From: Candidula unifasciata
Lineage: Eukaryota > Mollusca > Gastropoda > Stylommatophora > Geomitridae
Assembly (NCBI GenBank): GCA_905116865.2
Contig: CAJHNH020002029.1
Span: 15,001 to 79,000 of the forward strand
Length of the DNA: 64,000 nucleotides
Reading direction: 5' to 3'
This document shows, piece after piece, positions 22,401 to 29,032 of this stretch; position 1 is the first letter of the stretch; every line of letters starts with the position of its first letter. The position numbers were made by a program, and so were the translations under genes. Below the pieces are notes generated by a model. The model was not told the DNA's origin. It did not search any database and was given only the letters and a program-made list of their open reading frames with translations.

Positions 22401-24869
22401 TATTTATGACTTCCTCAGGTAGTGGTGTGTGGTTTAACTTTCCAGTGAGTGTGGGCAATGATTCACTTCCACCTGCCAGGATTAACTGTGATCATCATCA
22501 GTCAGCAGGTTCTTAACAGAACGTCTCTGTCTTCACAGCACACTTGAAAGTCTTAGTGCAGTGAAGCAGACGGAGAATCCACACATTGAAAGAGTAATTC
22601 AGTTGGGGGGGGGGGGGGGGAGTAGAGGTTGTGGAAGGTATTCAGCATTGAGGAGGAAACATGACCGGACTTTCAGTCCTTGCAACTGGTACTGTTAGCA
22701 TGTCAACTCTTCGTTGGCTGCTGAAGATGGTGTCAGAGCACCTGTGGGAATGTTCAGAGTGCAGCGATGTCAATTCTGGATTCATTCATGCACACTGACG
22801 TAATGTACCATAGGTGAAACTTGAGTACATTTCAACATGCAGGCAAAGACAAAGTTTCATATTTGATCCAGGGTACGCAGGTGTACAAGGAAATAAGCAT
22901 GCTGATAGGCTTGCAGGTATTGTTTATTTAATAAAGGTTGTACATTGGACAGGACCATAAGTACTCAGATCTCCTGGTGAGTATGCCTTCAAGTGTTTTT
23001 AGGCTGATAACTCCCATTCTGTTTTTTGCTGATGTAATGATTGGTGGCACCTGCATGTTTTTCCTTTCTTGCTGCATGGTACGCCCATGGTTTGCTGCCT
23101 GTTAAGTGAAAAATCATTTTCCACAAAGCTGAAAGCCTCACAGCATTCAGTCTCTTCCAAGTTGTTGATGATGTCTCTGCTGTCCATAGATGGCCCATTC
23201 CTGATAGTTGCATTGCCTGCCAGCGTGTCTGCTCTCTCATTGCCTTTCACACCAGCATGATCTGGGACAAAAATAGGGATTTTGCAAAACACTGCGTGCT
23301 GTATCAGTTGGCGCCACTGTTTTTGTATATGCCCCCACCTTGATCTTCTGTAGCAAGCTCAGTGAGTTGCTGAGAAAGCATGCATAGGTAAACATCTGAG
23401 TTTTCAGCCATTCTAGCACCTTTGTCACAGCCATGACCTCCATTGTTATGTTGCTGGTGGTAGAAGCAAAGGCTTCACTGTCTTCTTTGATTTTTCCTTT
23501 TCTTGCCGTGAAAACCCACACATTTCTTAAGAATTACAAAACCATCTGTATATATAACAGCATTTTCCGGTGATATGTGTTCTTCCACCAAGGCATCAAC
23601 TATTGGTGACGCCAAATCACGGCGCTGTCATGTCAGGGTGATAACCACCACAAAGTACTGTTTATATTCATTTGGTATGGGTATCCATTTCCCCTCCACG
23701 GTTTATGTCTTGAAGGGAAATCACCCGTAGAAGTACTGTCTCTGCACAGCCTAACCAAGACCGGCTTCATTGAAGTCTGTTACCTTTATATGTATTTAGT
23801 TAATCGTGCAGAGGATGTGTACAGATCCCCAGTGATTTTGAGGTAGGCACATGCTTGGCACAGTTCATCCTGCTGTTAATATCTGGAAGATCTAGTAGGT
23901 ATCTCATTGCTCTACATGATGAGCCTAGTATGGTGAGCATTGCGTCATTTTGAACCTTTTCCAGACTGTCGATTTGTGTCTTGCTAAGAGTTAGAATTGC
24001 CATTGCATATTCTGTGACAGAGGCTTTCAGGTGAAGCTGCCATGGACGGCTGATGAGCCATGGACCAGACGGATATTCTGAATGCTCTACGGAGAAGTAA
24101 GATCAAGAGCAAGAGATGACTTCTTCTTCTTTCGTTCGTCTGAAATAAGTTGTCTATATCAGCAATTTTGTCTCTTGTATAAATTTCACTGTTGTTGTTA
24201 ATTCATTCAGTGGTCCATAGAGTTTACGTTCCACTGTTGTCCTTTCTGGCCAAAAGGTTTGCCTTAATGTGTCAAATTCGGTGCAGTCCTGGAGTACATG
24301 CTCAGCTGTCTGGGGCACCTTTCCACAGGTGCACATGGCTGATACGCCTATCTTGAAATTTGTGTACATGTGGTAACGTAATCGGTTGTGCCCTGTTCTA
24401 AGGCGGAGGATAATGACTTGTTCTGATCTGTCCAAAATAAAATAAGTCGTCTTGTGCTGGGGCTGGTGGTTTCCTGATTGATTTAATGATTCTTTTCTTT
24501 TGGTGGTATGTGACTGAATCTGCAATCGTGACCAGACAGTAAGAAGAACATGTTAAAAGGAGTGTGGTCAGACAAGAGCACTTTGCAGGAAGCCAGAGAA
24601 AAAGAATAAACCAACCCAGAACTGGTGCCGGGAGCTGCTACACACGGCAGGATTTACTAAGGAGGGGATCTGAGCACTTATGGACTGAATTGTTTGATGT
24701 GGAATAAGGATAATCTGTCAACAAACTAACAGAGAAAGTTTGATTTAATTACCCTGTTAAAAATTATTATCTAACTTAATAGATCATCATATGATCGTTG
24801 ACCTATACTAACCTATTCTTGTTCTGTCCTTATTCAGAAATAGCTGAGGAGAAAGCTGCAAAAAAGTAA
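4324..24869 (+). CDS. multi-repeat beta-thymosin (five WH2-like actin-binding repeats)
   Basis: Six coding exons join at 4324-4432, 7180-7290, 10591-10704, 19063-19176, 21906-22019 and 24838-24869 (594 bases, 197 residues). Every internal junction is phase 1 and has GT/AG borders, and each exon carries about one repeat. The repeats hold the LKKTET-type actin contact and the following xEKNPLP block in increasingly canonical form: LRHVEAQVKNLLP, LKHATTEEKIFLP, LHHTDTEVKNWLP, LKHAETQEKNPLP and LKHAETDEKNPLP. The last exon adds EIAEEKAAKK and the stop. Known relatives are fly ciboulot and worm tetrathymosin-beta, cytosolic proteins that bind G-actin and can promote filament assembly, unlike the sequestering single-repeat form. 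Repeats 1 and 3 depart most from the consensus and may bind weakly. The introns are loaded with minisatellites and LINE insertions. Additional repeat exons could be alternatively spliced, but I see none in the 8.3-kb gap between exons 3 and 4. Confidence 0.9.
4888..4960 (+). mobile_element. tRNA-like SINE head
   Basis: Sequence resembling a tRNA-derived promoter: an A-box-like ATAGCTAGCAGGC near 4900-4912 and a B-box-like GGGTTCAACCTCC near 4936-4948, followed by a T run. No conserved SINE body follows, so it is a short or decayed copy. It cannot be folded confidently as a functional tRNA from reading alone. Confidence 0.35.
5478..5885 (+). repeat. irregular minisatellite of about 31- and 42-bp units
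   Basis: Tandem units built around AAGACCTATCTACAACT and TTTCATGGTAGTTT alternate with longer units carrying GGTTATTCTAGAAATATTTC. The long and short units occur in a repeating order, suggesting larger segments were duplicated. It lies in thymosin intron 1. Confidence 0.8.
5995..6175 (-). mobile_element. R1 retroposon copy (minus), partial
   Basis: Reverse-oriented R1 fragment recognised by ACTGTTGGTTCCTCGCCTCT, the CATGCTTGTTAGGGGGCAGT segment and the terminal GGGGCCCTGGAATCCACAGG. The tail half of the family is missing. A second R1 copy in the same orientation starts 240 bp downstream. Confidence 0.55.
6418..6692 (-). mobile_element. R1 retroposon copy (minus), near full length
   Basis: Reverse-oriented R1 copy running from GTTCACCTGCTGTAAACCCC (tail side) to GACCCCAGAACCCACACAGG (head side). 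It includes the GGACTGTTGGTTTCTTGCCT and ACATGCTTGTTGGGGAGGCA blocks common to all copies. The terminal GAA run has been lost. Confidence 0.65.
6739..7134 (-). mobile_element. 5'-truncated LINE-A insertion (RNase H end) with target duplication
   Basis: Minus-strand 3' end of an RNase H-bearing LINE: PGHAGVQGNEQADRLADKAT is the classic end of the RNase H fold, followed by AMDQADILNALRDL and a 3' end reading AATCTGTCAACAAACTAAC. It is flanked by an 11-bp duplication, CCAGTATGTTG, at 6728-6738 and 7135-7145, which marks a single retrotransposition event. The insertion lies 45 bp upstream of thymosin exon 2. A second copy of the same 3' end is at 24534-24737. Confidence 0.8.
7180..7290 (+). CDS. 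thymosin exon 2 (repeat 2)
   Basis: Acceptor CTGCTTCTGTTTCAG ends at 7179 and the donor GATG/GTATGT starts at 7291. The split codon gives A, then IIQEKTAELRDTINNFSKD and LKHATTEEKIFLPSTD. The 111 bases make it three bases shorter than the other internal repeat exons. The room between the inserted LINE-A and the acceptor is only 45 bp, so the branch site must lie in the target duplication, the 34 bp after it, or the element itself. Confidence 0.88.
7321..7709 (+). repeat. decayed 30-bp minisatellite directly after exon 2
   Basis: About thirteen diverged units of roughly 30 bp built on TTTTAGTGTGAAGTTGTTGC and CTTGAAGTTG. It starts some 30 bp inside intron 2. The units differ from one another by several substitutions, so the array is old compared with the 17-bp array that follows. 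Confidence 0.8.
7744..9222 (+). repeat. 17-bp minisatellite, 87 copies
   Basis: Perfectly phased array of the unit GTACCACAGTCCTGGTT, with a C/T variant (GTATCAC) and rarer CTTCGTT or CTTCTTT variants. The span, 1479 bp, equals 87 units. Because 17 is not a multiple of three and the unit lacks stops, all three forward frames stay open and encode the same shifted 17-residue peptide. The marker variant TTCGTT recurs at 8554, 8741, 9013 and 9183, spaced by 11, 16 and 10 units with similar C/T patterns between, which points to block duplications. The long open frames here are products of the array, not evidence for a gene. Confidence 0.95.
9406..9650 (-). mobile_element. SINE-2 copy (minus)
   Basis: Minus-strand tRNA-derived SINE. 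The head reads GGCATCCGTGGCTTAGGCG, a B-box-like GGGCTCAACCCCAGC follows, and the body contains GCAGCAGACC and the GCAACAAACTACTCAACGC block. The same body occurs at 46775-47065, 56200-56400 and 61240-61510. Confidence 0.65.
9663..9785 (+). mobile_element. short LINE RT-tail fragment
   Basis: Reads in the + direction as a basic stretch ending WQWIGHMMRQPENSIT, the conserved tail that follows the RT domain in CR1/RTE-like LINEs. It is only about 40 codons long and has no flanking duplication that I can see. Confidence 0.5.
9790..10590 (+). other. thymosin intron 2, 3' part, no gene seen
   Basis: Contains A-rich runs at 9930-9946 and 10023-10036 and otherwise unremarkable sequence. A 62-codon open frame (10352-10540) has no domain I recognise. 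The stretch ends at the acceptor TGTAAACATCAG, whose pyrimidine tract is weak. Confidence 0.4.
10591..10704 (+). CDS. thymosin exon 3 (repeat 3)
   Basis: Begins after ACATCAG at 10590; the split codon gives E, then IQHEKVEVELRERIGSFHKE and LHHTDTEVKNWLPTEA. The donor is GCTG/GTACAA, weaker than the others because it lacks the usual AAGT after GT. Both splice sites are less than ideal, and the actin motif is LHHTDT. The exon is therefore a candidate for optional inclusion, and skipping it keeps the frame because it is 114 bases long. Confidence 0.85.
10705..11290 (+). other. thymosin intron 3, 5' part, no gene seen
   Basis: AT-rich intron sequence without repeats that I recognise and without a plausible additional thymosin repeat in any + frame. 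The open frame running on from exon 3 to 10886 is intron read-through. Confidence 0.4.
11291..11446 (+). mobile_element. R1 retroposon copy, internally deleted
   Basis: Carries GAGGCGAGCCATAACAGTCT, TAAGCCAGATTTTGTGAAAC and ACGAACAACCAGAACTTTC, and ends in GTGAACGCAAAGAAGAAC, a good version of the family's 3' motif. About 15 bases are missing before the GGACGAACAACC segment. Confidence 0.6.
11741..12295 (+). repeat. 37-bp minisatellite in thymosin intron 3
   Basis: About fifteen units with the core CATTTATCATTTACAGTTCC followed by CTATACTTGGACAAAG. The central units (11991-12215) are nearly identical and the outer ones progressively diverge, as expected when an array grows from its middle. 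The unit contains a TTTACAG that resembles a 3' splice site, so the array offers repeated decoy acceptors. Confidence 0.9.
12464..12486 (+). repeat. poly-G run
   Basis: Uninterrupted run of about 23 G between AT-rich flanks, one of several poly-G or poly-C tracts in the window (also 17111-17126, 22605-22620, 28378-28392, 47144-47161, 55122-55138 and 58494-58560). Such runs could fold into G-quadruplexes and are prone to length error in assembly. Confidence 0.8.
12677..15387 (+). mobile_element. Nimb/I-like LINE, 5' truncated, RT plus RNase H, flanked by target duplication
   Basis: A 2.7-kb non-LTR retrotransposon lacking its endonuclease half. The RT fingers start near 12863 (KSAGPDEISNEML), followed by SSYRPISLTSCVGKT, DFKQAFDKVW, RQGVPQGGVISPTLF and the catalytic YADDLAL at about 13711-13731. 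RNase H lies at 14590-14990 (YTDGSAT, TAEIVALEQA, TDALSVLQ, PSHCGIPGNETADKLAKKG), and a C-terminal CPCG-HVLQDCP zinc knuckle comes before the stop at 15355-15357. Two frameshifts kill it: one in the A run near 13197-13213 and one extra G just before 13330. It ends in an AAGAAGAAGAAG tail and is bounded by the 12-bp duplication GGACGTTGATCT at 12665-12676 and 15388-15399. RT plus RNase H with this knuckle fits the I superfamily; Nimb is my best guess. Confidence 0.9.
13330..15357 (+). pseudogene. LINE ORF2 fragment: RT palm, RNase H, zinc knuckle
   Basis: Longest intact frame of the Nimb-like element (675 codons). It runs from PEQAGFRECHSIEDQ (RT motif 2a region) through DFKQAFDKVW, the PQGG turn, YADD and YLGVTFDKRLTWSKHIE to RNase H and the terminal CxC-HxxxxC knuckle. 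The element is 5' truncated and frameshifted upstream of this frame, so no complete polyprotein can be made from this copy. The frame itself is uninterrupted over 2 kb, which suggests a fairly recent insertion. Confidence 0.85.
15428..16660 (+). repeat. 27-bp AT-rich minisatellite
   Basis: Roughly 45 degenerate units of about 27 bp around TATAGACAAATATTTCTC and TTTACTTTA, with shorter units (TTTCTGTTTATAGACAAATA) intercalated. It begins 30 bp after the 3' target duplication of the LINE. Unit length and sequence vary throughout, so it is older than the 17-, 37- and 39-bp arrays. Confidence 0.85.
16665..17250 (+). other. thymosin intron 3 sequence, no gene seen
   Basis: AT-rich intron with an A run at 16930-16940 and a poly-G tract at 17111-17126. 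There is no coding signal or recognisable element. Confidence 0.35.
17255..17560 (+). mobile_element. R1 retroposon copy
   Basis: Starts with ATGTGGGTTCTGGGGCCCAC, contains TGCATGCAAAACTCTCAG and TTCTGGAACAAGACTAAAGT, and ends with TGGAGTTTACAGCCGCTGGA. The middle part (the GTCGTAAGAGTCGACT region) is diverged and the GAA tail is reduced to AAGAAAAAGA. Confidence 0.6.
18061..18191 (+). repeat. 66-bp direct duplication
   Basis: Two adjacent copies of a 65-66 bp segment beginning CATGTACTAGCTGTAGTGAT and ending GTGGGCTACCATGGGTTAA, differing by only two or three substitutions. The flanks from 17560 to 19062 otherwise show nothing I can identify. Confidence 0.85.
19063..19176 (+). CDS. thymosin exon 4 (repeat 4), donor duplicated by a minisatellite
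   Basis: Acceptor TTCTTGTTTCAG ends at 19062; the split codon gives D, then IGQEKKQQELKQSISCFKRD and the canonical LKHAETQEKNPLPETE. The nominal donor is ACAGAGG/GTAAAT with the last exon base at 19176. The same 13 bases recur in each of the following 39-bp units, so this exon has up to 32 equivalent donors. The unit is a multiple of three and has no stop, so the exon could lengthen by any number of 13-codon steps without changing the phase into exon 5. Use of the first donor is assumed here. Confidence 0.88.
19170..20411 (+). repeat. 39-bp minisatellite, 32 copies, built from the exon 4 / intron 4 junction
   Basis: Each unit reads ACAGAGGGTAAATATCTTGT followed by CACTGCTAGTGTCATTCCA, with A/T, ATT/CCT and GTG/TTT variants. 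The first unit begins in the last seven bases of exon 4, so the founder was the splice junction itself. By their translated ends, units 6-18 and 19-31 have the same order of thirteen variants, so a 507-bp block was duplicated (about 19371-19877 and 19878-20384). Four of the six frames are open throughout, including two on the minus strand. Almost all differences are at a few fixed positions, which indicates recent growth and homogenisation. Confidence 0.95.
20512..20600 (-). mobile_element. tRNA-like SINE head (minus)
   Basis: On the minus strand CAGCAGGTTCGATTCCCGGC is an excellent Pol III B box, preceded by TTAGTGCACTTG as a possible A box about 55 bases upstream. The spacing is longer than in a true tRNA, so I treat it as a SINE head or tRNA-derived relic rather than a tRNA gene. 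Confidence 0.4.
20825..20975 (+). mobile_element. R1 retroposon copy, partial
   Basis: Has GAGCGGTGAGAAACTAACAG, TACACGTAAGCCAGATCTGT and GCGCATGCAAAACTCA, and ends TTTACAGCCAGTGAATATGA followed by GGAAGAAGA. The head third of the family is missing. Confidence 0.6.
21200..21511 (+). mobile_element. short 5'-truncated Nimb-like LINE with target duplication
   Basis: Only the last 310 bp of a LINE, closely matching the copy at 42052-42681: the zinc-knuckle region, the GGGGGACCGGTGGCGACC segment, and the 3' end CGAACGCAGAAGAAGAAG. It is flanked by the 11-bp duplication GAAAGAGGCGA at 21189-21199 and 21512-21522. It has small indels relative to the longer copy, so it cannot encode that domain. 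It lies about 395 bp before thymosin exon 5. Confidence 0.85.
21906..22019 (+). CDS. thymosin exon 5 (repeat 5)
   Basis: Acceptor TTCCTGTTTTCTTCAG ends at 21905; the split codon gives A, then IEQEKKDNEFRQSIEGFEKT and LKHAETDEKNPLPTSA. The donor is GCAG/GTATGT. This is the repeat closest to the canonical beta-thymosin sequence. IEQEK at its start matches the linker that follows the NPLP block in single-repeat thymosins. Confidence 0.9.
22285..22378 (+). repeat. TTC/TCC/TGC trinucleotide tract
   Basis: Pyrimidine-rich microsatellite of CTT, CTC and CTG triplets; its open frame of repeated leucines is not a gene. It lies in the last thymosin intron. Confidence 0.8.
22810..22917 (+). mobile_element. 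outer LINE-A copy, left part (RNase H)
   Basis: Plus-strand fragment with PGYAGVQGNKHADRLAG ending abruptly at 22917. The continuation expected from the copy at 6739-7134 (the AMDQADILNALR segment) resumes only at about 24030. About 1.1 kb of minus-strand LINE sequence is inserted between. Confidence 0.6.
22918..24029 (-). mobile_element. inner LINE insertion 1 (minus), RT end plus RNase H
   Basis: On the minus strand the RT end comes first (24003-23800: SKTQIDSLEKVQNDAMLTIL), then RNase H (23520-22999: MEVMAVTKVLEWL, FVPDHAGVKGNERADTLAGN). At least one frameshift, near 23250-23290, breaks the RNase H frame. The block order and residues match the LINE-C type at 210-1625. It splits the outer LINE-A; I see only a short possible target duplication (CAGGT) at its ends. 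Confidence 0.6.
24030..24120 (+). mobile_element. outer LINE-A copy, middle part
   Basis: Continues the plus-strand LINE-A with AMDQTDILNALRR, homologous to AMDQADILNALRD in the 6739-7134 copy, and is then interrupted again by a minus-strand LINE. Confidence 0.55.
24121..24533 (-). mobile_element. inner LINE insertion 2 (minus), Nimb-like 3' end
   Basis: Minus-strand C-terminus of a Nimb-like ORF2: ILRLRTGHNRLRYHMY, a CTCG-HVLQDC zinc knuckle and a stop, then a reduced GAAGAAG tail at 24121-24130. The protein is close to the C-terminal end of the 12677-15387 element but clearly another copy. The LINE-A sequence resumes at about 24534 with CTGCAATCGTGACCAGACAG. Confidence 0.7.
24534..24737 (+). 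mobile_element. outer LINE-A copy, 3' end
   Basis: Matches the 3' end of the LINE-A copy at 6739-7134, ending in the same GGATAATCTGTCAACAAACT sequence. The last exon of the thymosin gene follows only 100 bp downstream. Confidence 0.7.
24838..24869 (+). CDS. thymosin exon 6 (C-terminal tail and stop)
   Basis: Acceptor TTCTGTCCTTATTCAG ends at 24837. The split codon gives E, followed by IAEEKAAKK and TAA at 24867-24869. This corresponds to the short lysine/glutamate-rich tail after the last NPLP block in other beta-thymosins. The phase agrees with exon 5. Confidence 0.88.
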
Positions 24870-26585
24870 ACTCTCGCTGCAGAGAAGATTTCCTGGCCAC
24901 AGCGAAGATACCCAAGGGCATTCAATGTTTACTTTGTCACAGCTTCTGAAAATAATCAGTGATCGTCCGTTTCTGTGAACCTCAAATGTTTGCCATGTTG
25001 TCGGCGGAGAAAGTTCTTCTTTGTTCTGTGGAGATGTGTTTGGTGCCTGGCCTATATATTATCACGTTGTTGCTGAGTTTGTGCATTGGATTAGATTGTC
25101 TTGGCCCTGGGAGGATCATCAGAAGATGCAGGAACCAGGACAGTTAAGGGATGAGAGACCAGTCTGTTGTAGGAGTGTGCCACTTCTTTCACTTGATGCC
25201 CATTTAGCTCGAAGCTCATGTAACATTGTGTGGTGATCACCTGCTGAGCTGAGATCAAATCACAACGTATGTGTTTCATTTGTATGGATATATATCTAAT
25301 AATTGTTGCTTTATTATCCTTTATATTGATGCTTGTATTTGCACGTTTATTTGTGTAATTTCAATGTATTATCAGCATTATTTCAGTCACCGTGTGGTTA
25401 AGGATCTGTTTTAAGTGCAGTAATTTTCTGGATAGTTTCTACTGTTGATTTATTTTTACTTTGTGTCTGTTTTAGGCTAGCTGTCACTGTAATTGGATCT
25501 GCAGGAGGCAGCAAAGAAGAGAGGGGATAATTGGTGGAAGTTGGTTTTTATCAGAAAAGAAGACACACGGGAACCAAAAAATATGAAAAATTACCTCAGA
25601 AAAGAGAAGAAAATGGGAAAAGAAGTCACATATGTAGACAAAAAGAATGGGGGAAAAACAGAATAAAAAACGAAAAATGAGAAAAGAAGAAAAATATATG
25701 AAAAATTGGGGAAATGATGAGAAACAAACAAAAAATGTGAAAGATTAGAGGGAAAAAGAAAAGATACACAATCACATATGGTTACTACCATGAAGTGTTA
25801 TTGTCTTTGTTAATAGCAAATATGGGGATGTGTAATTAATTTGAAAAAAAAAAGTATTCTGTTTATAAGTGAACTTGTGGAATGCCAGGGGAAGCTGTCA
25901 CTTTAATTGCCAAGGAAAGCCCTGGGCAGCCATAGAGCTAGCATTGACATGTCAGTCTCTGACACTGACTGACCTGGCAGGACACAATACAACTATATCA
26001 CCTGTTACATTTTCTGTAGTTCAGTCTGCACATTTATTATTTTCACACATAAAATACAATTGCTAACTTTACAATGGTATAATATGTACCATTATGTTGG
26101 TATTTGGAACAGATGTCGCCATTTTCTGGCATTATCAGTAACATTTACGAAATGCATTTATAACGTAATACAATAACCAAGAGACTGACATTTTAGGAAA
26201 TAGAAATATCCTAGCGTATTTTCACTTTTTTGCACGTAATATTCTTATCTCAGTTGTGGGTGTGAAGCATAGAAGGTGAGCATTTATCGCTGTCCAGGGT
26301 TTCTTGTGAGATATTTGTACTGTTGAATGTTTAATCATGGTTTGTTGTCATACTTTGAACTTCAGATGAATTTCTTTGGAATCGGGAAGAAAGGGCGGGA
26401 GCAGTTGCAGGGAATCAACATGTAATTGAAAGTCAGAAACATGATAGTGATGTGTGTTTTTATCTGGAAGCCATCACACTCAGAAGTTTGTTTTTCTGTG
26501 AGAAGTCTCGCAGCAGCAAGTCTCATGCGCTAAAAATCATTTGTAAGGCCGTAGACACTGGGAACTGCAGTTAGTATATGACTGT
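24870..26585 (+). other. probable thymosin 3' UTR and downstream sequence
   Basis: Non-repetitive AT-rich sequence following the stop, with an A/G-rich stretch at 25555-25790 that contains AATAAA at 25662-25667, a possible polyadenylation signal. No coding exon is evident. The true 3' end cannot be fixed from sequence alone. Confidence 0.4.
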
Positions 26586-26589
26586 CATA

Positions 26590-26765
26590 TCTTTGACAGT
26601 GAATATACTGACAATTATTTTTGGGCAGTGAATATACTGTCATGTCTTTAGCAGTGAATACATTGTTGTGTTTTTGGCAGTGAATACATTGTTGTGTTTT
26701 TGGCAGTGAATACATTGTTGTGTTTTTGGCAGTGAATACATTGTCATATTTTTGGCTTTGAATAG
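26590..26765 (+). repeat. 26-bp minisatellite, about 6 units
   Basis: Units of TTTTTGGCAGTGAATACATT plus GTTGTG; the three central ones are identical and the outer ones diverged. Confidence 0.85.
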
Positions 26766-26921
26766 TTATATAAGTCAAATCCTTGACAGTATTATTAAGC
26801 ATATCCTTGAAGAACTTAATGTTATATCCTTGGTATTTAGTCACCCTCTGCAGTAGGTGAAATAATATCTTCCACAGTGAAAATAGGGTGTGAGACTGAG
26901 ACAGTAATAGTATGAATGAAT

Positions 26922-27059
26922 GCCGGGAAGGCTAACCCGGTCAACAAATGCCTGCAGAATTCGGATGTGTTGGCCGAAAGGTGCAAATATCGCATCCATG
27001 CTGTAAACGGACACAACGCAATTACATCTTTGGATGAACGCAGAAGAAGAAGAAAAAGA
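26922..27059 (+). mobile_element. short LINE 3' end with 13-bp target duplication
   Basis: A 138-bp insert ending in GGATGAACGCAGAAGAAGAAG and bounded by AGTATGAATGAAT at 26909-26921 and 27060-27072. The interior shares the TGTTGG(C/G)C(G/A)AAAGG segment with 21775-21830. It carries the same 3' terminal motif as the Nimb-like LINEs and R1, but its body is different. Confidence 0.75.
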
Positions 27060-27074
27060 AGTATGAATGAATCA

Positions 27075-28370
27075 TAGGGCATTAAACAAACAAAATCTAA
27101 CGCTAAGCCACAATGGAACTCCCAAGATCAAAATTTCAGACAGTGCACATGTTGTTGTTGAATGCCTGAAAGGTTGCAGCTCTACGTTAACTCTTAAGTG
27201 CCTTCACATTTTATAGATTTTATTGTGTGTGCCTTTTCTTATCATGCTATTCTCACATGTATCGCACTTTTGTAAATGCTTTAATTTGTGTACGCAAGTT
27301 CCTTATTGCTTTCTGATTTTATTGTTTCACCAGTCACACATGGTTTTAATACCGCATGTAGCTAGCACAGCATTACAAACAGCCTTAAATAAATGCTAAA
27401 GATTATAACAAATACAATATGTAACACTAGTGAATGTAGTAAGGCGAGGCAAGATGGATACAGGACATTAAAGATGCATTGGAAATAAAAGCAAATGGGG
27501 TTGGAGAGCTGGCTAGGGAAAAGGATACTTGCTAATTGATGATCATCAGTAAATATAGAAAATCAGAAGTGTCATCATTATGCTCATGGCTTTCCTCTAG
27601 GGAAGAAATGTTTCTCAGACTCACCACAAAGTGTCTCAAATAGGTTTTTCTACTCACAGCACTGCGGATTATAGCTGCACTATAAAAAAAAAAGGGTGCA
27701 TTTTCTGTGTACCATTACATTTGTCCAGAAAAAAGCCCTATTATATTACTGTGTTTACTGAAAAGAGATATGAACAAGAAAAAGACAATATAAAATTATA
27801 ACTTCTGCTGGGTTTTTGGTAATGTGTTGTATTAACTCTTTCAGTCGCAGATGGTTTTCGAAGTAGAAACCTAGTCTGGCACAGTAATCACAGTGAGAAA
27901 GACATCAGTGTATGACTTTCAAAGTCTTTTTAATGGATGGCCAGATTTATTTTGCAATCCCAGAACCAAACAGGAAATGCATAACAACACACCATGTGTT
28001 GTGCTGATACATGTGGACCTAAGCGGAGCAGACACGGTGCATAGATTATGACATTGTTTAGTGATGGTAGTATTTTGATGTCTGGTGCTCTAAGTTTCAG
28101 TCTAAAACATGGCCAAGATTTAGATGAACACTTAGTTAATAAGATGTCCAAGCGGCACCACCATGAATTATCAATGTCTAGACCAGAGATACCGATTTAG
28201 TTAACTGTTTTGGAACCTGAGACGGCATCATGCCGTGATTGATATCTGATCTAATTGTCCCCTGTTACAGAAAGAGTTAAGACATTGAAGACTCCTCTTA
28301 TTTTGATGTGGTTACTGCAGACCCCATACTTGTTAATAATCATACTAAAGGACTTATTATAATTTATAAC
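27075..28370 (+). other. intergenic, no gene seen
   Basis: AT-rich unique sequence; short open frames only, none with a recognisable domain. AATAAA at about 27388 could be a distal polyadenylation signal for the thymosin transcript, but it is far downstream. Confidence 0.35.
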
Positions 28371-28377
28371 TATTATC

Positions 28378-28700
28378 CCCCCCCCCCCCCCCAATGCATT
28401 CTGTAACCCAGATCCGCCACATTTTTTGGGGGCCAATCACTATTTTCATTTTTTGAAAAATGATAAGAACCCCCCATAATGTTTTTAGTAAATTTTACCA
28501 TGACCCATCCAAATTTTGGGGTTAAAAATATAAACCCTTTTTGTTTCTTTATTTTTTTGGTGAATGATACAAACCCCTTAATAACTATTTTTTTTTTTTG
28601 GGTGGTAAATGATATGAACCCCCTTACATTTTAAAAAATGTTTTGGGTGTAGATGATATAATGAACCCCTAAATTCATTATTGAAAAAAAATATGATATT
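28378..28700 (+). repeat. poly-C tract and decayed repeat of AATGATATGAACCCC units
   Basis: A run of about 15 C (28378-28392) is followed by several loosely spaced units, each an A/T stretch with TGATA(T/A)GAACCCC. The units are too diverged to assign a firm period. Confidence 0.5.
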
Positions 28701-28755
28701 ATGAATCCTTTAAATTGTTTTGATGGAACACAAAATAGGAAGCATTGATCTAGAC

Positions 28756-28943
28756 CAGTGGTTCTCAACCCTCCTAATGCTGTGACCCCATAATACAGTT
28801 TATTTCTTATGTTGTGGCGACCCCCAAACCATACAGTTATTTTCTTTACTAATTCATGACTTGAATGAATATTTGTTTTGGGATGGTCTTTAGGGATCCT
28901 TGTGAAAGGGTCGTTCAAACCCAAAAAGGGTTGAGAACCAATG
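28756..28943 (+). mobile_element. SPIN-like hAT MITE with 8-bp target duplication
   Basis: A 188-bp non-autonomous DNA transposon. The termini CAGTGGTTCTCAACCCT and its near-perfect inverted copy (AGGGTTGAGAACCAATG on this strand) enclose sequence with TGCTGTGACCCCATAATACA and GTTGTGGCGACCCCCAAACC, which I recall as typical of the SPIN family. The exact 8-bp duplication ATCTAGAC at 28748-28755 and 28944-28951 is the hAT signature. It encodes no transposase. Confidence 0.85.
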
Positions 28944-29032
28944 ATCTAGACCAATTGTTGCCATTGATAACTGGTTTTTAAAAAAAAAAATATCTTTTTA
29001 GCTGCAACTTGAAATTTTTAACCAGCAGCAGT

